Part shown: positions 9,879-18,819 of the stretch, in pieces | How positions within the stretch are numbered: position 1 is the stretch's first letter | Layout of the letters: each line of letters opens with the position of its first letter | Assembly: GCA_022768325.1 (NCBI GenBank) | Contig: JALEMI010000053.1 | Span: 62,001-126,000 of the forward strand | Length of the DNA stretch: 64,000 bases | Direction of reading: 5' to 3' | DNA from: Bacteroidales bacterium | Lineage (GTDB): Bacteria; Bacteroidota; Bacteroidia; Bacteroidales; Marinilabiliaceae | Program-made: the position numbers and the translations under genes | The notes under the pieces: generated by a model | Told to the model about the DNA's origin: nothing | The model's database searches: none | The model's input: only the letters and a program-made list of their open reading frames with translations

Positions 9879-9926
9879 AAAACCGCCCTTCAAACGCCGT
9901 TCAAACGCCATTTGAAGAGCGGTTTT
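9879..9926 (-). terminator. Terminator of the YfiR-like gene, containing a TTCAAA/TTTGAA repeat
   Basis: Arms AAAACCGCCCTTCAAA (9879-9894) and TTTGAAGAGCGGTTTT (9911-9926) pair at 15 of 16 positions. Read on the minus strand, the stem is followed by a run of T. Bases 9889-9916 are one copy of the TTCAAA...TTTGAA palindrome family seen at 23806, 46823 and 57801. Confidence 0.8.
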
Positions 9927-9948
9927 CCAATCTCACACGCCGCCATTC

Positions 9949-10452
9949 TCAATACACCGCTGTCCCAAGCTGATACAGACGCGGGGCCACCTTCAATCCG
10001 CTTCGCCCGATATTCGCCTCGCAAATCTCAAAATTCAGCTTACCCCCATCCGTAACGAACGTAATCCCCGCGCCGCTTGAACATAACCCCTTACGGCTAC
10101 CTACAATCAGGACCCTATTCCCCGATTGTGCCGCCACGAGGGCCCCCATCTGCGAATTCTTCGACTCGCCCAGATAGATGATGTCCGACTTCGCCAACCC
10201 CGACGGCTGGACAGCCTCCGCTATGCTCACACGCCTGTCGCCAACCATCTTGTTACTGGCAATGGCCCGCAACTCCGAGGCCAAGGCATTATCGCCTACC
10301 ACCGTTATCACGAACGGCTTCCCGTTATCCTCTTGCGGCCACGACGTGTTCTTCGCAAATTGCAGCAAGTAGAGAGCCTGAAACTTTGCCATCTGCCCTT
10401 GTGCGGACACGGCAGACACGAGAACAAGGCATAGAAACAATATCTTCTTCAT
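9949..10452 (-). CDS. YfiR/DUF4154-family exported protein
   Basis: 167 residues with a signal peptide (MKKILFLCLVLVSAVSAQG) followed by a YfiR-like domain. FQALYLLQFAKNTSWP and ILYLGES/VLIVGS-type segments are characteristic of DUF4154. In Pseudomonas YfiR is a periplasmic repressor of the diguanylate cyclase YfiN. In Bacteroidetes, homologues are often encoded with a TonB receptor or a histidine kinase. Here no such partner is adjacent, so the output is unknown. Single gene with its own terminator. Confidence 0.8.
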   Translation of the reverse strand: MKKILFLCLVLVSAVSAQGQMAKFQALYLLQFAKNTSWPQEDNGKPFVITVVGDNALASELRAIASNKMVGDRRVSIAEAVQPSGLAKSDIIYLGESKNSQMGALVAAQSGNRVLIVGSRKGLCSSGAGITFVTDGGKLNFEICEANIGRSGLKVAPRLYQLGTAVY

Positions 10453-10617
10453 GACTATTGATGTTTTAAGAACATTTTACATATAGCCATAATTCAAAAT
10501 GCATGCCAAAACTCACAACCCCTGTGTCAACCATCCCGCTCACCCCCACACACAACCCCTTCCCCACACGTCACACCAGTCCATAGAGCCAGCAACCTCC
10601 CCACACGTCACACACCC

Positions 10618-10703
10618 CACGCCTGGCCCGTAGGGCCATTCCTCACTAACCTGGTACACACGCACAGCGGGTGTGCCAGGCCGAAAGCGCAGCAGATGTG
10701 CCT
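10618..10703 (+). repeat. Dispersed structured repeat, copy 3 (5' part only)
   Basis: Same first ~85 bp as copy 1, with hairpin loop ACA, ending near cagatgtgcc. Just upstream the words cacacgtcacac occur twice (about 10565 and 10602); cacgtcacac also precedes copy 2. The whole 10453-10811 interval contains no gene. Confidence 0.8.
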
Positions 10704-10773
10704 TTCCCACCCCCAAAACATCCAAAAAACCTTAATTCTAACCCTCCACAAATCAACGTACCTCCCTAAGCCA

Positions 10774-10781
10774 TACCTTTG
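10774..10781 (+). promoter_or_regulatory. -7 box of the cytidylate-kinase-like gene
   Basis: TACCTTTG, exact consensus. Its TTG would be an alternative start codon in the same frame (10779), but a codon inside the -7 element cannot be the start. This fixes translation at ATG 10812. Confidence 0.6.
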
Positions 10782-10811
10782 AACACCACAATACAACACA
10801 CACAACAACAA

Positions 10812-11393
10812 ATGATCATAACCATAGCCCGACAGTGCGGCGCAGGAGGCCTTATCGTTGGCCAAGCTCTCGCCAAACACTACAACATCCCCCTCTACAC
10901 ACGCCAAAACCTCCAACAAATGGCCCAACAAAACGGGACGCTCAACGCCACCGAGGATTTCCTCAACGAGTTCCCCGTCAACTCCCTCCTCTCCGCCATC
11001 TCCGTAAGCGAAGACACGGGCCATGTCACAAACCAGACACGCCAAGCCCTCACCAACCTCGTCGGCAACGCCGACTGCGTCCTCATCGGGCGATGCTCCA
11101 ACTTCATCTTCCGCAACCGCCAAGACCGCGTCTCCATCTTCTTGAAGGGCGACCCTCACGCCCGAATCCAATTCATGGCCACATACAAAGACATCCCCCT
11201 CGCCGATGCGCAAGAGTACGTCATGCAGACCGACGAGAGCCGACGCGCATACCACGCCTACTACACGGGCCAGACATGGGGCGATGCCGCCAACTACGAT
11301 CTCTGTGTCGACTCCAATAGGCTCGGCTTCGACCAGACAGCCCAACTCATCACCTCTTTCATCGACGCCCTCCACATCCCCACAAAAGACTAA
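10812..11393 (+). CDS. Cytidylate kinase-like family protein
   Basis: 193 residues. The N terminus IITIARQCGAGGLIVGQALA matches the cytidylate_kin_2 family, whose P-loop lacks the canonical GKS/T ending. Downstream, CVLIGRCSNFIF and a DESRRAYHAYYTGQ lid-like segment fit the family. Members are widespread in Bacteroidetes and poorly characterised; they are not the housekeeping Cmk. The start ATG 10812 is chosen over TTG 10779, which lies in the promoter. The stop is 19 nt before lrgA, so the gene probably heads an operon with lrgA, lrgB and the EamA gene. Confidence 0.8.
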   Translation: MIITIARQCGAGGLIVGQALAKHYNIPLYTRQNLQQMAQQNGTLNATEDFLNEFPVNSLLSAISVSEDTGHVTNQTRQALTNLVGNADCVLIGRCSNFIFRNRQDRVSIFLKGDPHARIQFMATYKDIPLADAQEYVMQTDESRRAYHAYYTGQTWGDAANYDLCVDSNRLGFDQTAQLITSFIDALHIPTKD

Positions 11394-11412
11394 CCTACAA
11401 CACCTTACGCCA

Positions 11413-11805
11413 ATGCGACTTCTGAAGCAGTTCCTCATCATCATTGCTTTCTCCTTCGCCGGCGAAATCCTGCACGCCCTCCTCCCGCTGCCCGTTCCCG
11501 CCAGCATCTACGGCATCGTCTTGCTCTTCGTCGCCCTCGAACGCAAATGGGTCAAGGTTACCGACATCGACAAGTCTTGCGCTTTCCTCATCGAGATTAT
11601 GCCCATCATGTTCATACCCGCCGCCGTCGGGCTGCTTAAGTCCTGGGATGCCGTCAAGGACTCCATTGCGGAATACGCCGCCGTGACCGTCATCAGCACC
11701 CTCACCGTCATGTACGCCGCCGGGGCTGTCGCGCAAGCCATAATACGCCGCCACAAGACAAAGCAAGACAACAACACGGCTGAGCCGTCAACAGAAAACA
11801 AATGA
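11413..11805 (+). CDS. lrgA: CidA/LrgA family membrane protein
   Basis: 130 residues with about four hydrophobic segments and a charged, hydrophilic C terminus. PVPASIYGIVLLFVALE and EIMPIMFIPAAVGLL are hallmark segments. LrgA/CidA proteins were described as holin-like modulators of murein hydrolases; LrgAB homologues in Bacillus act in pyruvate uptake. The stop overlaps the start of lrgB by 4 nt (ATGA). The start at 11413 gives the first hydrophobic helix directly after MRLLKQF; longer readings upstream are out of the family. Confidence 0.88.
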   Translation: MRLLKQFLIIIAFSFAGEILHALLPLPVPASIYGIVLLFVALERKWVKVTDIDKSCAFLIEIMPIMFIPAAVGLLKSWDAVKDSIAEYAAVTVISTLTVMYAAGAVAQAIIRRHKTKQDNNTAEPSTENK

Positions 11806-12494
11806 AAGATTTCATCCAAGACTCGGTCTTTTTCGGAGTTCTCATAACGCTCCTCTCCTATTTCCTCGGGGCCATGCTCAAACGGAGGTTCAAGAGCCCC
11901 CTGCTCAATCCCCTCCTCGTCTCCATTGTCTTAATCATCGGCTTCCTCCTCGCCACGGATGTCAGCTACGACAGCTACGCCGCCGGCTCGCAATACATCT
12001 CCTACCTCCTCACGCCCGCCACGGTCTGCCTCGCCCTGCCTCTTTACCAGCAGTGGCAACTCCTTAAGCAGAATTTCATCGCCGTCATGGCGGGCATCGT
12101 CGCCGGGGCGCTTACCAGTATGCTGACGGTCCTCGCCCTCGCGCTGCTCTTCCACTTCGACCATCAGGCCTACGTCACCTTCCTGCCCAAGTCCATCACC
12201 ACGGCCATCGGCATCGGCGTCTCCGAAGAGCTCGGGGGCTACGTGTCCGTCACGGTCGTTGTCATCGTCGTCACGGGTGTCCTCGGCAACATCATCGCCG
12301 AGCAAGCCCTGAAGCTCATGAGAATAACCGACCCTATCGCCAAAGGCATCGCCATCGGCTCAGCTTCCCACGCCGTCGGCACCGCCAAAGCCATGGAGCT
12401 CGGCCCCGTCGAGGGCGCCATGAGCAGCCTCTCCATCGTCGTCAGCGGAATCCTTACCGTCGTCGCCGCGTCTCTCTTTGCCAATTTCGTTTAG
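11802..12494 (+). CDS. lrgB: CidB/LrgB family membrane protein
   Basis: 230 residues, multi-spanning, the partner of LrgA. Typical segments are PATVCLALPLYQQWQLLK, LPKSITTAIGIGVSEELGG and GSASHAVGTAKAMELGPVEGAMSSLSI. It overlaps lrgA by 4 nt, which indicates coupled translation. The EamA transporter gene starts 7 nt downstream. Function as autolysis modulator or pyruvate/organic acid transporter is inferred from the family. Confidence 0.93.
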   Translation: MKDFIQDSVFFGVLITLLSYFLGAMLKRRFKSPLLNPLLVSIVLIIGFLLATDVSYDSYAAGSQYISYLLTPATVCLALPLYQQWQLLKQNFIAVMAGIVAGALTSMLTVLALALLFHFDHQAYVTFLPKSITTAIGIGVSEELGGYVSVTVVVIVVTGVLGNIIAEQALKLMRITDPIAKGIAIGSASHAVGTAKAMELGPVEGAMSSLSIVVSGILTVVAASLFANFV

Positions 12495-12501
12495 GGGGGA
12501 T

Positions 12502-13443
12502 ATGAAGAAAACGCACCTGGCAGGCCACCTCTCCATCTTCGGCGCAAATTTCGTCTGGGGCGCCATGAGCCCCATCATCAAATACGTATTCTCAACGGGC
12601 TACATCTCCCCGCTCGTCCTCGTCAGCTTCCGCATGATTGGCGCGGCACTCCTCTTTTGGCTGCTCTCCCTGCTTACGGGCGGCGAGAAGGTCACGCCCC
12701 GCGACAAGATGCTCTTTTTCCTTGCCGGTATGTTCGGTGTCGTCCTCAATCAAGGGCTCTTCACCTTCGGTCTGCAACAGACGTCGCCCGTCGACGCGTC
12801 GGTCATCGCCACGAGCATCCCCATTTTCACCATGCTCATCGCCGCCTTCCACCTCCGCGAGCCCATGACGCTTAAGAAGGTCTCGGGCGTACTCCTTGGT
12901 GCCATTGGCGCGGTGTTTCTCATCCTCAGCGGCGCGGAGGGCGGCCTTGGCGGCAGCGTCGTGGGAGACATCCTGTGTTTCGCCGCCGAACTCTTTTTCT
13001 CTTGCTATCTCGTCTTCTTCAAAGGGCTCATCAGCCGCTATTCGCCTTTCACGGTCATGAAGTGGATGTTCACATGGTCCGCCGCCTCCGTCGTCCCATT
13101 CATTTTCGGGGATATTATGGCAGTCAATTTTTCCGCCCTGCCCGTGGGTGTCATCGCCGGTGTCGGGATGTCGGTCTTCTTCGCCACGTTCCTGTGCTAT
13201 CTGCTTACGTCAATTGGCCAGAAGACCCTACGCCCCACCGTCGTGAGTATGTATTTCTACCTCCAGCCCGTCACGGCAGCCATCCTCGCCACCATCATGG
13301 GCTCCGCCGGCTCTTTCGGGCTTGTCAAGATACTGTCCATTGTCATGATTTTCACGGGAGTAGGCCTCGTCATGGCAAGCAAGAGCCGAGCCGACATCGA
13401 GGGCGAACAAAAAACGACTGCTCTTGCTCAAAAAAATACCTAA
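12502..13443 (+). CDS. EamA/DMT-family transporter
   Basis: 313 residues with about ten predicted transmembrane helices in two EamA repeats. WGAMSPIIKYVF is the entry motif and ALLFWLLSLL the second helix. The drug/metabolite transporter superfamily exports metabolites or nucleotide-derived solutes; the substrate is not predictable. ATG 12502 is preferred over an in-frame TTG at 12478 that lies inside lrgB; a GGGGGGAT purine stretch precedes it. Likely last gene of the lrgAB operon. A weak -7-like TAAATTCG over its stop codon may serve valS. Confidence 0.85.
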   Translation: MKKTHLAGHLSIFGANFVWGAMSPIIKYVFSTGYISPLVLVSFRMIGAALLFWLLSLLTGGEKVTPRDKMLFFLAGMFGVVLNQGLFTFGLQQTSPVDASVIATSIPIFTMLIAAFHLREPMTLKKVSGVLLGAIGAVFLILSGAEGGLGGSVVGDILCFAAELFFSCYLVFFKGLISRYSPFTVMKWMFTWSAASVVPFIFGDIMAVNFSALPVGVIAGVGMSVFFATFLCYLLTSIGQKTLRPTVVSMYFYLQPVTAAILATIMGSAGSFGLVKILSIVMIFTGVGLVMASKSRADIEGEQKTTALAQKNT

Positions 13444-13497
13444 ATTCGCGAATTAATGTAGATTCTTACTACCCAACAACATACCTAATATACGCAA

Positions 13498-16125
13498 ATG
13501 GAGATTTCAGCAAAGTACAGCCCCAATGAGATTGAGGCCCGCTGGTACCAATACTGGCTCGACAACGGCCTTTTCAAGTCGAAACCGGACGGACGCAAGC
13601 CTTTCACCGTGGTAATCCCGCCCCCCAATGTCACTGGAGTTCTCCACATGGGCCACATGCTGAACAACACCATACAAGACATTCTCGTCCGACGCGCGCG
13701 CATGACGGGCTTCAACGCCCTCTGGGTCCCAGGTACCGACCATGCCTCAATAGCCACAGAAGCCAAGGTCGTCAACAAACTCGCACAACAAGGCATCAAG
13801 AAGTCCGACCTCACACGCGACGAGTTCCTCAAACACGTATGGGATTGGACCAACGAGCACGGCGGCATAATCCTTAAGCAGCTCCGCAAGCTCGGCGCTT
13901 CTTGCGATTGGGACCGCACAGCCTTCACCATGGACGAGGTCCGCTCACAAAGCGTCATAAAGGTCTTCTGCGACCTCTACAATAAGGGCCTCATCTACCG
14001 CGGCGTCCGTATGGTCAACTGGGACCCCAAAGCCCTCACCGCTCTCTCCGACGAGGAGGTCATCTACAAGGAGCACCAGGGCAAGCTCTACTACCTCCGC
14101 TATCGTGTCGAGGGAGAGGATGGCAAGTACGCCGTCGTGGCCACAACGCGCCCCGAGACCATCATGGGCGACACCGCCATGTGCATCAACCCCAACGACC
14201 CTAAGAACCAATGGCTTAAGGGCAAAAAGGTCATCGTCCCACTCGTCAACCGCGTCATCCCAGTCATTGAGGACGAATACGTCGACATCGAGTTCGGAAC
14301 AGGTTGCCTCAAGGTCACTCCCGCACACGATGTCAACGACTATATGCTCGGCGAGAAGTATAACCTCGCCTCAATCGACATCTTCAACGACAACGGCACA
14401 ATAAGCGACGCCGCAGGCCTCTACGTTGGCATGGACCGCTTCGACGTCCGCAAGCAGATTGAGGACGACCTCAAAGCCGCCGACCTCCTCGAAAAGGTTG
14501 AGGACTATGTCAATAAGGTCGGCTTCTCCGAGAGGACCAATGTCCCCATCGAGCCAAAGCTCTCCATGCAATGGTTCCTCAAGATGGAGCACCTCGCCAA
14601 GCCGGCCCTCGAAGCCGTCATGAACGACGACATCAAGTTCTACCCCGCAAAATACAAGAATACCTACCGCCACTGGATGGAGAACATCAAGGACTGGTGC
14701 ATCAGCCGCCAGCTCTGGTGGGGACACCGCATTCCCGCCTACTACCTCCCCAAAGGCGGCTTCGTCGTGGCCGAGACAGCCGAAGAGGCCCTCACTCTCG
14801 CCCGCGCCAAGGCCGACTACCCCATCGAGGCCAGCGACCTCAGGCAAGACGGCGACAGCCTCGACACCTGGTTCTCATCGTGGCTTTGGCCCATCTCCCT
14901 CTTCGACGGCATCAACAACCCGGGCAATGAGGAGATAAACTACTACTACCCAACGTCCGACCTCGTCACGGCCCCAGACATCATCTTCTTCTGGGTCGCC
15001 CGCATGATCATGGCTGGCTATGAGTACCAAGGCCAGCTTCCTTTCCGCAATGTCTATTTCACGGGCATTGTGCGCGACAAGCTCGGCCGCAAGATGAGCA
15101 AGCAGCTCGGCAACTCCCCCGACCCCCTCGAACTCATCGAGAAGTACGGTGCCGACGGTGTCCGCATGGGCATGATGCTCTCCGCGCCCGCCGGCAACGA
15201 CATCCTCTTCGACGATGCCCTCTGCGAGCAAGGCCGTAACTTCAACAACAAGATTTGGAACGCGTTCCGCCTCGTCAAGGGATGGCAAGTCTCCGACGAC
15301 GCTCAGCCCCTCCAAGCACAACAAGCCATCGAGTGGTTCGACGCCATCCTCCGCCGCACTCAGGTCGAGGTGGCAGACCTCTTCTCGAAATACCGCCTCA
15401 GCGAGGCCCTCATGGCCGTCTACAAGCTCTTCTGGGACGAGTTCTCCGCCTGGTATCTTGAGATGATTAAGCCCGAATATGGCAAGCCCATCGACCGCAA
15501 GACGCTCGACGCGACGCTCTCCTTCTTCGAGCAGCTGCTCCTGCTTCTCCACCCCTTCATGCCTTTCATCACCGAGGAGCTGTGGCAAAACATCTTCGAC
15601 CGCAAGGATGGCGAGAGCATCATGATGGCTCAAATCCCAACAGCCGAGGTCAAGCCCGCCGACAATGAGATTATCGACCGCTTCGAACACCTTAAGGCCG
15701 TCATCTCTTCCGTCCGCATGGTTCGCAATCAGAAGAACCTCCCGCCAAAGAAGGAGCTCGACCTCGTAGTCCTCGGTGCCAACCCCATCGAGCAGCTCGA
15801 AGGTCTCGCCAAGTGGCTCGGCTTCATCACGAGCATCAGCGTCGCCGAGGCTAAACCCGCAAGCGCAGTCTCTTTCATGGTCGGCACCACCGAGTACGCC
15901 GTACCCATCGGGGACCTCATCGACAAGGATGCCGAGATTGCCAAAGAAGAGGCCGCCCTCAAGCACCTCCAAGGCTTCCTCGCCGGCGTCCGCAAGAAGC
16001 TCTCCAACGAGAAGTTCGTGGCCAACGCACCGCAACAAGTCATCGAGACCGAGCGCAAGAAGGAGTCCGACGCACTCCAAAAAATCGCAGCCCTCGAAGA
16101 GAGCCTCGCCAACCTTCGTAAATAG
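13498..16125 (+). CDS. valS: Valyl-tRNA synthetase
   Basis: Charges tRNA-Val. 875 residues. The class I signature HIGH appears as HMGH (residues 50-53) in [13 protein letters not shown]. The KMSKS loop appears as KMSKQ (from residue 532). A connective editing domain follows the first motif, and a C-terminal coiled-coil arm ([26 protein letters not shown]) closes the protein, as in bacterial ValRS. The COG0523 GTPase follows after 12 nt and is probably cotranscribed. Confidence 0.97.
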   Translation: MEISAKYSPNEIEARWYQYWLDNGLFKSKPDGRKPFTVVIPPPNVTGVLHMGHMLNNTIQDILVRRARMTGFNALWVPGTDHASIATEAKVVNKLAQQGIKKSDLTRDEFLKHVWDWTNEHGGIILKQLRKLGASCDWDRTAFTMDEVRSQSVIKVFCDLYNKGLIYRGVRMVNWDPKALTALSDEEVIYKEHQGKLYYLRYRVEGEDGKYAVVATTRPETIMGDTAMCINPNDPKNQWLKGKKVIVPLVNRVIPVIEDEYVDIEFGTGCLKVTPAHDVNDYMLGEKYNLASIDIFNDNGTISDAAGLYVGMDRFDVRKQIEDDLKAADLLEKVEDYVNKVGFSERTNVPIEPKLSMQWFLKMEHLAKPALEAVMNDDIKFYPAKYKNTYRHWMENIKDWCISRQLWWGHRIPAYYLPKGGFVVAETAEEALTLARAKADYPIEASDLRQDGDSLDTWFSSWLWPISLFDGINNPGNEEINYYYPTSDLVTAPDIIFFWVARMIMAGYEYQGQLPFRNVYFTGIVRDKLGRKMSKQLGNSPDPLELIEKYGADGVRMGMMLSAPAGNDILFDDALCEQGRNFNNKIWNAFRLVKGWQVSDDAQPLQAQQAIEWFDAILRRTQVEVADLFSKYRLSEALMAVYKLFWDEFSAWYLEMIKPEYGKPIDRKTLDATLSFFEQLLLLLHPFMPFITEELWQNIFDRKDGESIMMAQIPTAEVKPADNEIIDRFEHLKAVISSVRMVRNQKNLPPKKELDLVVLGANPIEQLEGLAKWLGFITSISVAEAKPASAVSFMVGTTEYAVPIGDLIDKDAEIAKEEAALKHLQGFLAGVRKKLSNEKFVANAPQQVIETERKKESDALQKIAALEESLANLRK

Positions 16126-16137
16126 CGATACCCAACG

Positions 16138-17340
16138 ATGAACAAAACACCCATTACGCTCCTTTGTGGCTACCTCGGCGCAGGAAAAACCACACTCTTG
16201 AACCAAGTCCTCAACAATCAGAAGGGCTACAAAGTGGCCGTGATTGTCAACGACATTGGCGAGGTAAACATCGACGAGACGCTTATCGCGAAAGGCGCCA
16301 ACATCACCGACACGTCAAGCATCGTACCCCTCACCAACGGTTGCATCTGCTGCACCCTTAAGACGCAGCTTGCGCAAGACATTGAGAAGCTCATCGCGTC
16401 GGGCAAGTACGACTACATTCTCATCGAGGCCTCGGGCGTTTGCGAACCTATGCCAATAGCCCAAGAGCTTGAGACAATCCAAAACGGAAAGCTCGACAAC
16501 GTTGTCGGCGTAGTCGATGCCAAACGCCTCGTCGATGAGTTCGCAAGCGGCGACGCCCTCCTCAAAGAGAAAGATGAGGAGGACATCGAGAGCCTCCTCG
16601 TCCAGCAAATCGAGTTCTGCTCTACGCTCGTTATCAATAAGAAAGACCTCGTCTCCGAGGAGGAGTTCAAGAAGGTCCGAGCCGTCATCAACGCCATTCA
16701 CCCCAACGTCAAGACCATCGAGACCGACCATGGCAAGGTCGACGTGGCCGATATGCTCTCCACGAGCAGCTTCGATTTCGCCACGGTCTATTCAAGCGCC
16801 GGATGGTGCAAGGCTCTCGAAGAGGACGACGACCATGACGACGACGATGATGATGACCACGAGCATCACCATCACGAGCATGAGCACGACCACGGTCATG
16901 AGCATGGCCACGGTCACGAACATGGTCACGACCACCATCATCACGAGCATCGCCACGAGGGCGAGGAGGAGGATGAGTACGGCATCGGGACCATGATTTA
17001 CCACCGCCGTAAGCCGTTCGACCGCAATAAACTCGATTTCTTCGTGCGCAAGTGGCCTCGCAACATCATCCGTTGCAAGGGCATAATATGGTTTGAGGAC
17101 GACCGCGACATGGCTCTCCTCCTCAAGACCTCCGGCCAGCAAATTCAGCTCCAGGTTACGGGCAAATGGATTGCCTCAGCCCCGAAACATGAGATGGAGC
17201 AACTCCTCGCCGAGAATCCCAATATCGAAGCCGATTGGGACGACCTCTATGGCGACCGCATGATTAAGCTCTGCATCATTGGCCAAAACCTCGATAAGAA
17301 GAAGATTGCCGACGACCTCGACGCCTGCCTCGGCATCTAA
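16138..17340 (+). CDS. COG0523/CobW-family GTPase with a long His/Asp-rich metal-binding insert
   Basis: 400 residues. A G3E GTPase of the metallochaperone type: Walker A GYLGAGKTT (residues 11-19), the metal site CICC (69-72), and a C-terminal CobW_C domain. Between the domains (about residues 229-281) is a tract made almost only of His, Asp, Glu and Gly, typical of COG0523 proteins handling Zn, Ni or Co. No adjacent cobalamin or nitrile hydratase genes, so a zinc-allocation role is the best guess. It begins 12 nt after valS and is followed by a terminator. No Zur-like operator was recognised. Confidence 0.9.
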   Translation: MNKTPITLLCGYLGAGKTTLLNQVLNNQKGYKVAVIVNDIGEVNIDETLIAKGANITDTSSIVPLTNGCICCTLKTQLAQDIEKLIASGKYDYILIEASGVCEPMPIAQELETIQNGKLDNVVGVVDAKRLVDEFASGDALLKEKDEEDIESLLVQQIEFCSTLVINKKDLVSEEEFKKVRAVINAIHPNVKTIETDHGKVDVADMLSTSSFDFATVYSSAGWCKALEEDDDHDDDDDDDHEHHHHEHEHDHGHEHGHGHEHGHDHHHHEHRHEGEEEDEYGIGTMIYHRRKPFDRNKLDFFVRKWPRNIIRCKGIIWFEDDRDMALLLKTSGQQIQLQVTGKWIASAPKHEMEQLLAENPNIEADWDDLYGDRMIKLCIIGQNLDKKKIADDLDACLGI

Positions 17341-17362
17341 ACAGCTTACACAGTAAAAATGA

Positions 17363-17402
17363 GGGCGACTCGGCAGACATAATCCGTCGAGCCGCCCCTT
17401 TT
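17363..17402 (+). terminator. Terminator after the valS-COG0523 unit
   Basis: GGGCGACTCG pairs imperfectly with CGAGCCGCCCC across a 15-nt loop, followed by TTTT. Located 22 nt after the GTPase stop. Confidence 0.75.
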
Positions 17403-17436
17403 GCGTAATTTAGCCAACGATTTCCCAACACACAAG

Positions 17437-18750
17437 ATGAGACAGTACATAAGAACAGCGTCCGACCTTCTCACATCCGACCAGATACCCGACTACGACG
17501 CCCTGCTCAGCCAAAGGCCCGCGGGGCGTAAGCTCCGGGTGCTGTCTCTCTTCTCGGGCTGCGGCGGAATGGACCTCGGTCTCGAAGGCGGCTTCATCGC
17601 CCCGCGTAAGTCTTTCCCCGAAGGCTCAAAATCCATATCACGACTCCTCAACGACGATTGGGTCCTCCTCCGCCCCACAAGGCTTGAGACCGTCTTTGCC
17701 AACGACATTCTCCCCGAGGCGGCAACGGCTTGGAAGGCCTACATGAGCCGCTTCGGACGCGGCGGCGATACCTACACGTCCGAGAGCGTTGTCAACCTCG
17801 TCAAACGCCATGTCGCGGGCGAGAGCGTCTTCCCGGCGGACATCGACATCGTCACTGGCGGTTTCCCGTGCCAAGACTTTAGCCTGGCGGGAAAACGCAT
17901 GGGATTCAATTCGGGCAAGAGCCACGACGGCAAACGCCGTACGGACGACGAGCCGAGCGAGGAGACGCGCGGTAAGCTCTATTTCTGGATGAAACAGGTA
18001 ATCGACGCCACCCGCCCCAAGGTCTTCATTGCAGAGAACGTCAAGGGACTCGTCAGCCTCGGCGACGCCAAGGATGTCATACAGCGCGACTTCGCCAGTG
18101 CCGATGGCGGCGGTTATGTCGTCCTGACGCCGCGCGTCCTTCATGCCGCCGACTACGGTGTGCCAGAGAATCGCGAGAGGGTCATCTTCATAGGGCTGCG
18201 CCGAAACGCCCTGCGTCCCGAGGTCTTAGAGGCCATAGAGAACGGCTCAGCCGACCCCTCTTTCGACCCCTACCCCACCCCGACACACGCATTCACCGTC
18301 TCCGATAGTTCCCTCCTGCCGCCCGTCACGACCGACGACATTCTCCACGCCCTCCGTGAACCAGGCGAGAGCCAAGACCCTGCGCAAAACGTCTTCTCGC
18401 GAGCCAAGTATCTCGCCAAGGGGCAAGGGCAGACAGAGATTCGCAAAGACGGAATAGGCCCCACCATCCGCTCCGAACATCATGGGAATATCGAGTTCCG
18501 CCGCCTCTCTGCCGCACACGGCGGAAAACACGCCGACGAACTCGCCGCCGGTCTGCCCGAGCGTCGACTGACGCCTCGCGAATGCGCCCTTATTCAGACT
18601 TTCCCGCCCGACTATCCTTTCATCATTCCCGAGCAACGCCTCAGCGCTTCGGGGGCTTATAAGGTCATCGGCAATGCCGTCCCGCCCGTCCTCGCCTTCA
18701 AGATTGCCGAGCGCATCGAGGCTTTCATCCTTACGGCTTTCAAAGAGTAA
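17437..18750 (+). CDS. DNA (cytosine-5-)-methyltransferase
   Basis: 437 residues. Motif I LSLFSGCGGMDLGLEGGF binds SAM. Motif IV GGFPCQDFSLAGKR carries the catalytic Cys145. Motif VI is AENVKG; motif VIII is in GVPENRERVIFIG; motifs IX/X are in RRLTPRECALIQTFP and AYKVIGNAVPPVLA. The target-recognition region lies around residues 270-380. No restriction endonuclease or Vsr gene is adjacent, so this is an orphan methyltransferase or a remnant of a type II system. ATG 17437 is used because the upstream in-frame TTG lies in the preceding terminator. Confidence 0.93.
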   Translation: MRQYIRTASDLLTSDQIPDYDALLSQRPAGRKLRVLSLFSGCGGMDLGLEGGFIAPRKSFPEGSKSISRLLNDDWVLLRPTRLETVFANDILPEAATAWKAYMSRFGRGGDTYTSESVVNLVKRHVAGESVFPADIDIVTGGFPCQDFSLAGKRMGFNSGKSHDGKRRTDDEPSEETRGKLYFWMKQVIDATRPKVFIAENVKGLVSLGDAKDVIQRDFASADGGGYVVLTPRVLHAADYGVPENRERVIFIGLRRNALRPEVLEAIENGSADPSFDPYPTPTHAFTVSDSSLLPPVTTDDILHALREPGESQDPAQNVFSRAKYLAKGQGQTEIRKDGIGPTIRSEHHGNIEFRRLSAAHGGKHADELAAGLPERRLTPRECALIQTFPPDYPFIIPEQRLSASGAYKVIGNAVPPVLAFKIAERIEAFILTAFKE

Positions 18751-18758
18751 CAAAAAGA

Positions 18759-18790
18759 GAAACGCCCCCTCCCGAGGAGCGTCCCCCCCC
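18759..18790 (-). terminator. Possible terminator of the EcsC-like gene
   Basis: On the minus strand a GACGC...GGCGT stem with an internal CTC/GAG pairing is followed by a T-rich stretch, about 30 nt after the stop of the minus-strand gene. Pairing is imperfect. Confidence 0.4.
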
Positions 18791-18819
18791 CACACACCAG
18801 GCCGCCGCCGGAAAATCCG

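Noticed and set aside
14875-16206. 443-codon open frame antisense to valS
   Set aside because: Shadow of a C-rich gene; no promoter, no recognisable domain, and valS is certain on the other strand. The same holds for long antisense frames over fabD, porT and the DUF5703 gene.
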